Source of the DNA: an uncultured Eubacterium sp.
GTDB lineage: Bacteria; Bacillota; Clostridia; Lachnospirales; Lachnospiraceae
DNA length: 13,674 bases
Direction: 5' to 3'
Assembly (NCBI GenBank): GCA_904502145.1
Contig: CAJGDH010000024.1
Coordinates: 1-13,674 of the forward strand
Shown here piece after piece: positions 7,089 to 13,674 of this stretch (the stretch's first letter is position 1; each line of letters begins with the position of its first letter). The notes under the pieces were generated by a model. That model had not been told where the DNA came from and did not search any database. It saw nothing but the letters and a program-made list of their open reading frames with translations. The position numbers and the translations under genes were made by a program.

Positions 7089-8081
7089 TCAATTACATTT
7101 GTCCAGATGGTGACAGGCCGCGAAATGTCCCGGCTTGACCTCCTTGAATTCCGGTACTTCCTGGGCACACAGTTCCGAAGCATAAGGACATCTGGTCCGG
7201 AAGCGGCAGCCGGAAGGCGGATTCAGAGGACTGGGCACATCGCCCTCAAGGACGATACGCTTGCTCTGTCTTGCCTTGATGGGGTCTGCGATGGGGATCG
7301 CAGAGATCAGGCTCTTGGTGTAGGGGTGCATGCTGTGCATGGTCAGTTCATAACTGTCCGCCAGCTCCACCAGCTTGCCCAGATACATAACGCCGATACG
7401 GTTGGAAATATGTTTCACCACCGAAAGGTCATGGGCGATGAAGAGGTAGGTCAGCCCCATACTCTCCTGAAGGTCCTCAAACATGTTGATGACCTGGGCC
7501 TGAATGGATACGTCAAGAGCGGAGATAGGCTCATCACAGACGATGAATTCAGGGTCAACTGCCAGGGCCCTTGCGATACCGACACGCTGGCGCTGTCCGC
7601 CGGAGAACTCATGGGGATAACGGTTGGCGTGCTCGGAGTTCAGGCCTACCTTCTGCAGGAGGTCGATGATCCTGTCATATCTCTCCTGTTTGGATGAAGT
7701 GAGATTATGGATATCGATGGGTTCACCGACGATATCCCCCACCGTCATACGGGGGTCAAGACTGGCGTAGGGATCCTGGAATACGATCTGCATCTTCTTG
7801 CGGTAAGGCAGCATATTTTCCGCGATCTTTTTCTCTTTATCAAAAATAACTTTACCGTCGTAGATAATTGTTCCGTCCGTGGGTTCGTAGAGACGGAGCA
7901 GGGTTCTTCCCGTGGTGGTCTTGCCGCAGCCGGACTCACCGACCAGACCAAGGGTCTCACCCCGGTAGATGTAAAAATTCACATCATCCACAGCTTTTAC
8001 ATACCTTTTGTTCTTTCCGAAACCACCCGCCGGAAAAAACTGCTGTAAATGCTGTACTTCAACTAACCGATCTTTACTCAT
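7089..8081 (-). CDS. oppF: Oligopeptide ABC transporter ATPase OppF
   Basis: The 330-residue ABC ATPase has Walker A GESGCGKTTT (48-57), the Q-loop in FQDPYASLDPR (Gln102), signature FSGGQRQR (159-166), Walker B and catalytic Glu in FIVCDEP (179-185), D-loop SALD and H-loop His217. DPYASLDPRMTVGDIV and the N-terminal QHLQQFFPAGG are typical of OppF/DppF. The C-terminal domain has five cysteines (292, 298, 305, 323, 329) in the oligopeptide-transporter extension, a region reported to hold an iron-sulfur cluster in some Opp/Dpp ATPases. OppF pairs with OppD to drive import from the cytoplasmic face. The ATG overlaps the oppD stop by 8 bases (ATGAGTAA), and a G-rich site (AGGGGG) lies just upstream. 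Confidence 0.95.
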   Translation of the reverse strand: MSKDRLVEVQHLQQFFPAGGFGKNKRYVKAVDDVNFYIYRGETLGLVGESGCGKTTTGRTLLRLYEPTDGTIIYDGKVIFDKEKKIAENMLPYRKKMQIVFQDPYASLDPRMTVGDIVGEPIDIHNLTSSKQERYDRIIDLLQKVGLNSEHANRYPHEFSGGQRQRVGIARALAVDPEFIVCDEPISALDVSIQAQVINMFEDLQESMGLTYLFIAHDLSVVKHISNRIGVMYLGKLVELADSYELTMHSMHPYTKSLISAIPIADPIKARQSKRIVLEGDVPSPLNPPSGCRFRTRCPYASELCAQEVPEFKEVKPGHFAACHHLDKCN

Positions 8082-9075
8082 CTGCCTGCCCCCTTTCCAT
8101 CTCTTCCTTCTGGTTGATCCAGCACTGTGTATAATGTATGTCTGTGATGTAGGTAATCGGAGGCTTCTCCCTGAGACAGATCTTCATACATTTATCACAA
8201 CGGGGAGCGAAAGGACATCCCTTGGGAGGATTAAGCATATCCACGGGAGTACCCTCGATGGGTACCAGTCTCTCATGCTCCTTGGCGTCCAGTCTCGGAA
8301 TACTCCGGATCAGACCCTTGGTATATTCGTGCTTGGGATGATAGAAGATATCATCCGTAAGTCCGTATTCGATGATATTGCCGGCATACATTACCGCGAT
8401 CTTATCGCACATGTTGGCAACGATACCCAGGTCGTGGGTGATCATGATGATGGCCATGCCCAGTTTTTCCTTAAGGTCAAGGATAAGCTCCAGGATCTGT
8501 GCCTGGATGGTCACATCCAGCGCCGTGGGGGGCTCATCCGCGATCAGAAGCTTGGGTTCGCAGGCCAGAGCCATGGCGATCATGACCCTCTGGCGCATAC
8601 CGCCGGAATGCTCATGGGGATACTGTTTCAGCCGCTTCTCCGGTTCGTTGATTCCTACCAGTTCCAGCAGCTCAACAGCCCTTGCGTGAGCCTGTTCTTT
8701 ATTCTTATCGGTGTGGAGGAGGATGGCCTCCTCGATCTGATTGCCGATGGTATATACGGGATTCAGGCTGGTCATGGGATCCTGGAAGATGATGGAGACT
8801 TCATTTCCTCTCATCTTACGGAACTCCGCTTCCGTCATATCGTTGATGCGGTGTCCGTTAAAGTCCAGGGTTCCACCGATCAGTTTTCCCGGATAAGCCG
8901 TAAGTCCCATGAGACTGTATGCCGTGACGGATTTGCCGGAGCCGGACTCGCCGACGATTCCCAGCACTTCCCCTTCTTTCAAAGTAAATGAAACATCGTT
9001 TAACGCTTTCACCTCGCCTGCCGGAGTAAAGAAGGAAAGACGTTCATGCTGGATGTCCACAAGATATTCACTCAT
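8074..9075 (-). CDS. oppD: Oligopeptide ABC transporter ATPase OppD
   Basis: The 333-residue ABC ATPase has Walker A GESGSGKS (42-49), the Q-loop in FQDPMTSLNPV (Gln98), signature HSGGMRQR (156-163), Walker B LLIADEP (176-182) and H-loop His214 in MITHDLG. QDPMTSLNPVYTIGNQI and the ALDVTIQAQIL block are OppD/DppD hallmarks. Two departures from the common form are a His before SGGM and DEPPTALD in place of the usual DEPTTALD (Pro183). Both fall outside the catalytic Glu, so activity is expected. The C-terminal extension has cysteines 287, 293, 296, 300 and 318, a possible metal-cluster site. It partners with OppF. The ATG lies 21 bases after the oppC stop, with AAGGAAG just upstream. Confidence 0.95.
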   Translation of the reverse strand: MSEYLVDIQHERLSFFTPAGEVKALNDVSFTLKEGEVLGIVGESGSGKSVTAYSLMGLTAYPGKLIGGTLDFNGHRINDMTEAEFRKMRGNEVSIIFQDPMTSLNPVYTIGNQIEEAILLHTDKNKEQAHARAVELLELVGINEPEKRLKQYPHEHSGGMRQRVMIAMALACEPKLLIADEPPTALDVTIQAQILELILDLKEKLGMAIIMITHDLGIVANMCDKIAVMYAGNIIEYGLTDDIFYHPKHEYTKGLIRSIPRLDAKEHERLVPIEGTPVDMLNPPKGCPFAPRCDKCMKICLREKPPITYITDIHYTQCWINQKEEMERGQADE

Positions 9076-9096
9076 AATAACTTCCTTTCTCTTACT

Positions 9097-10149
9097 CTAG
9101 TTCTTCAGCTTCGGATCAAATGCATCCCTGAGTCCGTCGCCCAGAAGGTTGAAGCTCAGGATGACCAAACTGATGACAGCAGCGGGAATAAACAGCTGGT
9201 GCGGGTTGGTATTCAGACCGTTGATGGCTTCACTGGCCAGACTGCCCAGAGAAGGCATGGGGGCGGCAACGCCCAGACCCAGGAAGCTCAGGAAACTCTC
9301 CGTAAAGATCGAAGAAGGGATCTGCAGGGTCGTGGTAACGATCAGGGTACCGATACAGTTGGTCAGAAGATGTTTCTTGATGATACGTGCGCTGCCGGCA
9401 CCAAGTGCCTTTGCAGCAGTGACGTATTCGCTCTCTTTCAGTGTGAGGATCTGGCTTCGGACCATCCTGGCCATACCGACCCAGTAAAGGAGGGCAAATA
9501 CCACGAAGATACTGATCATGTTCTTTCCGACGACGCTGACCCAGCCGAAGCCCGGTGTCTCCGCCAGTCTCTCAAGAGGTGCCTTGAGGGCGAAGGACAG
9601 AAGTACGATCAGGAGCACGTCGGGGATGGTGTAGATGATATCAACGATACGCATCATGATCAGGTCCACCCATCCGCCGGCAAATGCGGCTACGGAACCG
9701 AAAACAGATCCGATGACAAGGATGATGGCAGCCGCGATAAGACCGACCAGGAGGGAGATCCTGGTTCCCATCATGATACGGACGGCATAGTCACGTCCCA
9801 TCTTATCCGTTCCCATAACGTGGGGGAAGACTTTCTCCCCGGCCGCGATCCTTGCCTGTTCCTCGGTGGAATAGGCAAAGGGTTTCAGGTTGTTTGCACC
9901 GATGATCTGCTCTTTGTAGGTGTAGGGATAAAAATGAGGTACGATAAACGCAAACACCATGATCACCAGAATGATCGCTATACAAACCATCGCTATTTTA
10001 TTCTTCCTCAGCCTTCGGAATCCGTCTTTCCAGAAACTGACGCTCTCCCGCATGATGACAAGGCTTTCCTTCTCATCCTGGGAAGCGGGCATAAAATCAT
10101 CCGGATTCAGGTCAAGCTGGAAGCTGAGGGGATTCTTTTTCATTTCCAT
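9097..10149 (-). CDS. oppC: Oligopeptide ABC transporter permease OppC
   Basis: This is an inner-membrane permease of about 350 residues. A long polar N-terminus precedes FWKDGFRRLRKNKIAM and the first helix (about 52-71). The conserved periplasm-side motif GTDKMGRD follows (113-120), then several helices, the EAA loop EYVTAAKALGAGSARIIKKH (about 241-260) that docks on the ATPases, and the family ending LLGDGLRDAFDPKLK. With OppB it forms the peptide channel. The frame extends to an ATG at 10167, one base after the oppB stop, but that start has no ribosome binding site. The ATG at 10149 has GGAGGAG 9 bases upstream, so I prefer it; the difference is six residues. Confidence 0.94.
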   Translation of the reverse strand: MEMKKNPLSFQLDLNPDDFMPASQDEKESLVIMRESVSFWKDGFRRLRKNKIAMVCIAIILVIMVFAFIVPHFYPYTYKEQIIGANNLKPFAYSTEEQARIAAGEKVFPHVMGTDKMGRDYAVRIMMGTRISLLVGLIAAAIILVIGSVFGSVAAFAGGWVDLIMMRIVDIIYTIPDVLLIVLLSFALKAPLERLAETPGFGWVSVVGKNMISIFVVFALLYWVGMARMVRSQILTLKESEYVTAAKALGAGSARIIKKHLLTNCIGTLIVTTTLQIPSSIFTESFLSFLGLGVAAPMPSLGSLASEAINGLNTNPHQLFIPAAVISLVILSFNLLGDGLRDAFDPKLKN

Positions 10150-10168
10150 GTTCTTCATCTCCTCCATC

Positions 10169-11086
10169 TTACTTCAGGGTGATTCTCGGGTCTACGATCT
10201 TGTAGACGATGTCTACCACAACGTTCATGATGATCATGAAGGTAGCCAGGAATATGGTCGTTCCCATGATCATGGTGTAGTCACGCCCGTTGATCGCTTT
10301 GATGAATTCCCCGCCAAGGCCCGGTATGGTAAAGATCTTCTCCACGATAAAACTGCCTGTCAGCGTGTAGGCGATCATGGGCCCCAGATAGGTGATGACC
10401 GGAAGGATGGCATTACGAAGGGCATGCTTGAAAAGGGATACTCTCTGTGAAAGACCCTTTGCCTTGGCTGTCCTCATGTAGTCCTGTCCCAGGACATCGA
10501 GCATGGAAGAACGCATCAGTCGCATGATGTAGGAAGTGGGATAGGCCGCCAGGGCAAACACCGGCATAATGTAGTGTTTGGGGCTGGCAAGACCCAATGT
10601 GGGCAGCAGTTTCATCCTTACGCCGAATGCGTACATCAGCAGCGTACAGATAACGAAACTGGGGACGGCGATACCGCAGGTGGCGATCACCGAAAACAGG
10701 CTGTCCACCCACGTCCCCCTCTTATAGGCTGCCAGTACCCCCAGGGGAACACCCAGCAGCAGGGAGACAAGGACGGCGATCCCGCCCACTCTGGCAGATA
10801 CGGGGAACTTGGAGGAAATGATATCCATGACCGTCCGCCCTCTCTGTTTCAGACTGTCTCCGAAATCCAGATGAGCCGCGCCTTTGATGTAAGTTAAATA
10901 CCTTTCAAAGAAGGGCTTGTCCAGACCGTACTTTGCTTCCAGAGCCTGGGTGGCTGCAGGGCTGATGGCCTTCTCGGACAGGAACGGTCCGCCGGGAACC
11001 AGGTTCATCAGACAGAAGGTAATCGTCGCAACCAGCCAGATGGTAACAATTGCAAGAATGGCTCGTTTTAAAATATACTTTCCCAA
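10169..11086 (-). CDS. oppB: Oligopeptide ABC transporter permease OppB
   Basis: The 305-residue membrane permease has a first helix at about residues 9-29, LVPGGPF at 29-35, the AKYGLDKPFFERYLTYIKG block typical of OppB/DppB, four or five further helices, the EAA loop DYMRTAKAKGLSQRVSLFKH (202-221) and a DPRITLK end. It forms the transmembrane channel with OppC. It begins the operon with a TTG codon at 11086, preceded by TAGGAGAG at 7-8 bases; no in-frame ATG lies near. A promoter sits about 70 bases upstream. TTG initiation in the first gene may lower its translation relative to later genes, which is inference. Confidence 0.95.
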   Translation of the reverse strand: MGKYILKRAILAIVTIWLVATITFCLMNLVPGGPFLSEKAISPAATQALEAKYGLDKPFFERYLTYIKGAAHLDFGDSLKQRGRTVMDIISSKFPVSARVGGIAVLVSLLLGVPLGVLAAYKRGTWVDSLFSVIATCGIAVPSFVICTLLMYAFGVRMKLLPTLGLASPKHYIMPVFALAAYPTSYIMRLMRSSMLDVLGQDYMRTAKAKGLSQRVSLFKHALRNAILPVITYLGPMIAYTLTGSFIVEKIFTIPGLGGEFIKAINGRDYTMIMGTTIFLATFMIIMNVVVDIVYKIVDPRITLK

Positions 11087-11158
11087 TGTTTTCTCTCCTA
11101 TTTTTTATTTGTTTTTTAGTGGCAAAATACACTTTTTCCGTAAAAAAACCTATTGTTC

Positions 11159-11187
11159 ATTATACCCATTATCCATCATGCAATCAA
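11159..11187 (-). promoter_or_regulatory. Sigma-A-type promoter of the opp operon
   Basis: Read on the minus strand, the -35 is TTGATT (11187-11182), the spacer is 17 bases, and the -10 is a perfect TATAAT (11164-11159). Transcription would start near 11152, giving a leader of about 65 AT-rich bases before the oppB TTG. Other hexamers nearby (TTGACT, GATAAT) give poor spacing. Confidence 0.7.
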
Positions 11188-11193
11188 GTCAAA

Positions 11194-11236
11194 TACATGA
11201 AATGACAGAAAAATCCATTTTGTCAGAAGAAATGTA
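11194..11236. repeat. Imperfect palindrome between carB stop and opp promoter
   Basis: Outer arms TACAT (11194-11198) and ATGTA (11232-11236) flank inner arms TGACAgAAAAAT (11203-11214) and ATTTTGTCA (11217-11225). It touches the carB stop and ends 6 bases upstream of the opp -35. As RNA from carB it would form an AU-rich hairpin without a following U tract, so it is a poor intrinsic terminator. As DNA it is placed like an operator upstream of the opp promoter. Which role applies is not decidable here. Confidence 0.45.
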
Positions 11237-13674
11237 TCATCTGATCTGTCCGTGCAGGTCCTGTACGGACTGAATCTCACCCGTATGGTGGGTCTTTACA
11301 TAGCGGATGCCTTCCGCGGTGGCCCTGGCGGCTGCCACGGTGGTGATGTAAGGTGTCCTTGATTTGATGGCAGCCTTTCTCAGATAGCTGTCGTCATGGA
11401 CGCTTTCCTTACCTGCCGGGGAGTTGATGATCAGGTCCACATCCCCGTTGGTGATGATATCCAGGGTATTGGGACGCCCTTCGTAAAGCTTCTTGATCTT
11501 GTCGGCCGGAATTCCCGCTCCCGTGATCAGGCTGTGGGTCCCTCCCGTCGCCACGATCTTGAATCCCAGTTCATGGAAGGATTTTGCCACATCCAGGATC
11601 TGTTCCTTATCTTTACGGTTGACGGAGATCAGCACGGTGCCGGAAAGCGGAAGGGTGGATCCCACGCCCTCCTGGGCCTTGTAGAAGGCTTCACCGAAGG
11701 ATGGGGACAGGCCCAGTACCTCGCCGGTGGACCGCATCTCGGGTCCCAGCAGAGGATCGACTTCCTGGAACATGTTGAAGGGGAAGGCGGCTTCCTTCAC
11801 CCCGTAATAAGGAATGTTCTTCTCCTCCAGGGCCGGAACCGGGGAAGGTCTTCCCGTCAGTTCCCTGGTGATGATGTCCGTGGCGATGGGTACCATCCTC
11901 ACGTTACAAACCTTGGAGACAAGCGGGACCGTTCTTGACGCCCGCGGGTTGGCCTCCAGAACATAGACTCTGCCGTTCTCTATGGCATACTGCATGTTCA
12001 TCAGACCTTCCACATGCATCTCCTCGGCGATCTTCCTGGTGTACTCCTTGATGGTCTCCACATTTTCCGGGGAAATGTGCACGGAGGGGATGATGCAGGC
12101 AGAGTCACCGGAGTGAACCCCCGCCAGCTCGATATGTTCCATCACCGCAGGAACAAAGGCATGCTTGCCGTCACTGATGGCATCGGCCTCACATTCCATG
12201 GCATTGTTTAAGAAACGGTCGATCAGGATCGGACGGTCCGGTGTGACACCGACAGCCGCCTTCATGTAATCTTCCATGGCTTCGTCATCATAGACCACTT
12301 CCATCCCGCGTCCGCCCAGAACGTAGGAAGGACGTACCATGACCGGATAACCGATCTGGCCGGCGATGGATTTGGCTTCTTCAACGGTGGTGGCCATGCC
12401 GGCTTCAGGCATGGGGATCTCCAGCCTGTCCATCATGGCCCGGAAATGATCCCTGTCTTCCGCCAGGTCGATGACCGCCGGGGAAGTACCCAGGATCTTC
12501 ACCCCGTTCCTCTCCAGCTCGGCTGCCAGGTTAAGAGGAGTCTGACCGCCGAACTGGGCGATCACACCGAGGGGTTTTTCTTTATTGTAAATACTGAGAA
12601 CGTCCTCCAGGGTCAGAGGCTCGAAGTACAGTTTGTCGGATGTATCATAATCGGTGGAGACCGTCTCCGGGTTGCAGTTTACGATGATGGTCTCGAAGCC
12701 AAGTTTCTTCAGGGCCAGTGAAGCGTGGACGCAGCAGTAGTCAAATTCGATACCCTGACCGATACGGTTGGGCCCTCCGCCCAGGATCATGATCTTCTTT
12801 TTGTCGGAAACCGGATCCTTGTCCTCCGCATTGTAGGTGGAGTAATAGTAGGCGCTGTCTTTGGTGCCGCTTACGTGAACGCCCTGCCATGCTTCCGTCA
12901 CACCGAGGGAGAGTCTCTTCTCCCGCACGGTCTGCTCGGGGATCTCAAGAAGCTGGCTGATATATTTGTCCGAAAATCCATCCTTCTTGGCCCGGATCAG
13001 AAGCTCGTCCGCCGGAAGGGAACCCTTGGACTTAAGCAGTTCTTCCTCCTCTTCCACCAGTTCCTTCATCTGCTCGATAAAGTAGGTCTTCACTCTGGTG
13101 GTCTCGTAGACTTCCTCCACGGCAGCCCCTTTGCGGAGGGCTTCATACATGAGGAAATGGCGCTCGCTGGATGGGGTGGCAAGCCTTCTCAACAGTTCTT
13201 CTTTGGAGAGGGTATCGAAATTCTTCACGTGCCCCAGGCCGTAACGTCCTGTCTCCAGGGACCTGATGGCTTTCTGGAAGGCCTCTTTATAGGTCTTTCC
13301 GATGCTCATCACTTCGCCTACAGCCCTCATCTGGGTGCCCAGCTTGTCCTCTACCCCTTTGAATTTCTCAAAGGCCCAGCGGGCAAACTTGATCACCACA
13401 TAATCGCCGTCCGGTACATATTTATCCAGAGTACCGTACTTACCGCATTCGATATCCTTAAGAGTAAGGCCGCAGGCAAGCATGGCGGAAACCAGGGCGA
13501 TGGGGAAGCCCGTAGCCTTGGAAGCCAGAGCGGAAGAACGTGATGTACGGGGGTTGATCTCGATGACGATAATACGATCTGATACAGGATCATGAGCAAA
13601 CTGGACATTGGTCCCGCCGATCACCTGGACTTTGTCCACGATCTTGTATGCCTGCTCCTGCAGTTTAGCCTGAA
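11237..13674 (-). CDS. carB: Carbamoyl-phosphate synthase large subunit, N-terminus off window
   Basis: About 811 residues of a protein usually near 1,070 are present; the frame continues past the right edge (QAKLQEQAYKIVDKVQVIGG), so roughly 260 N-terminal residues are missing from view. The window holds the end of the first ATP-grasp domain (VIEINPRTSRSSALASKATG), the oligomerisation region, the second ATP-grasp half (MILGGGPNRIGQGIEFDYCC, NCNPETVSTDYDTSDKLYFE, PSYVLGGRGMEVV, VLEANPRASRTVPLVSK), and the C-terminal MGS-like regulatory domain (VATGGTHSLI, DLIINSP). The enzyme makes carbamoyl phosphate from bicarbonate, ammonia (from glutamine via CarA) and two ATP, for pyrimidine and arginine synthesis in the cytoplasm. 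It appears intact. The GTG at 13639 is an internal codon, not a start. The stop is followed by a 150-base gap before opp. Confidence 0.97.
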   Translation of the reverse strand, partial: QAKLQEQAYKIVDKVQVIGGTNVQFAHDPVSDRIIVIEINPRTSRSSALASKATGFPIALVSAMLACGLTLKDIECGKYGTLDKYVPDGDYVVIKFARWAFEKFKGVEDKLGTQMRAVGEVMSIGKTYKEAFQKAIRSLETGRYGLGHVKNFDTLSKEELLRRLATPSSERHFLMYEALRKGAAVEEVYETTRVKTYFIEQMKELVEEEEELLKSKGSLPADELLIRAKKDGFSDKYISQLLEIPEQTVREKRLSLGVTEAWQGVHVSGTKDSAYYYSTYNAEDKDPVSDKKKIMILGGGPNRIGQGIEFDYCCVHASLALKKLGFETIIVNCNPETVSTDYDTSDKLYFEPLTLEDVLSIYNKEKPLGVIAQFGGQTPLNLAAELERNGVKILGTSPAVIDLAEDRDHFRAMMDRLEIPMPEAGMATTVEEAKSIAGQIGYPVMVRPSYVLGGRGMEVVYDDEAMEDYMKAAVGVTPDRPILIDRFLNNAMECEADAISDGKHAFVPAVMEHIELAGVHSGDSACIIPSVHISPENVETIKEYTRKIAEEMHVEGLMNMQYAIENGRVYVLEANPRASRTVPLVSKVCNVRMVPIATDIITRELTGRPSPVPALEEKNIPYYGVKEAAFPFNMFQEVDPLLGPEMRSTGEVLGLSPSFGEAFYKAQEGVGSTLPLSGTVLISVNRKDKEQILDVAKSFHELGFKIVATGGTHSLITGAGIPADKIKKLYEGRPNTLDIITNGDVDLIINSPAGKESVHDDSYLRKAAIKSRTPYITTVAAARATAEGIRYVKTHHTGEIQSVQDLHGQIR

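Noticed and set aside
8008..8991. Plus-strand frame of 327 codons
   Set aside because: It is antisense to oppD, whose Walker A, signature and Walker B motifs are all on the other strand.
9046..10182. Plus-strand frame of 378 codons
   Set aside because: It is the antisense of oppC and the start of oppD. Its translation is rich in His, Asp, Gly and Gln with no domain, while the minus strand gives clear conserved permease motifs.
12725..13543. Plus-strand frame of 272 codons
   Set aside because: It lies wholly antisense to carB, has no motif, and carB is intact across it.
13628..13639. GTG at 13639 as a start of carB
   Set aside because: The conserved CarB sequence continues upstream in frame to the window edge, so this Val codon is internal.

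Overview
This window looks like chromosomal DNA from a Gram-positive anaerobe of the Clostridia, most likely Lachnospiraceae-like. The signs are strong AGGAGG-type ribosome binding sites, several TTG starts, a lipoprotein-type oligopeptide-binding protein, clostridial-style Rhs/YD-repeat sequence, and a low-GC accessory segment beside moderate-GC core genes. The genus is inference. Every gene I support lies on the minus strand, so the window is transcribed from right to left.

Right end (13674 to 11237): the C-terminal three quarters of carB, the large subunit of carbamoyl-phosphate synthase; its N-terminus lies outside the window. A 150-base gap follows. It holds an imperfect palindrome next to the carB stop and a good sigma-A-type promoter (TTGATT, 17 bases, TATAAT).

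Middle (11086 to 5333): a complete oligopeptide ABC transporter operon in the order oppB-oppC-oppD-oppF-oppA, with tight or overlapping junctions. A 112-base gap precedes oppA, and a strong intrinsic terminator closes the operon at 5280-5250.

Left-middle (5134 to 2946): a second unit with its own promoter (TTAACA, 17 bases, TACAAT with extended TG). It encodes a P1-family (DmpA/BapA-like) self-processing peptidase and a MalY/PatB-type PLP C-S beta-lyase. Together with Opp this suggests peptide import, peptide cleavage, then C-S bond cleavage of cysteine-type products. That chain is inference from gene order.

Left end (2845 to 1): an AT-rich accessory segment. Three overlapping genes of unknown function (about 150, 125 and 371 residues, the first two with predicted membrane segments) run into a decayed Rhs core fragment. 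This is joined to the last ~50 residues of a toxin-like C-terminus, which overlaps the start of a further ORF running off the left edge without a stop. The layout (cargo genes, Rhs core scrap, toxin tail, overlapping downstream gene) is that of an orphan polymorphic-toxin module. The Rhs part carries two mutually compensating single-base frameshifts and has no start, so it is a remnant. No tRNA, rRNA, CRISPR array, insertion sequence or plausible plus-strand gene was seen. No gap without a gene or remnant exceeds 300 bases.
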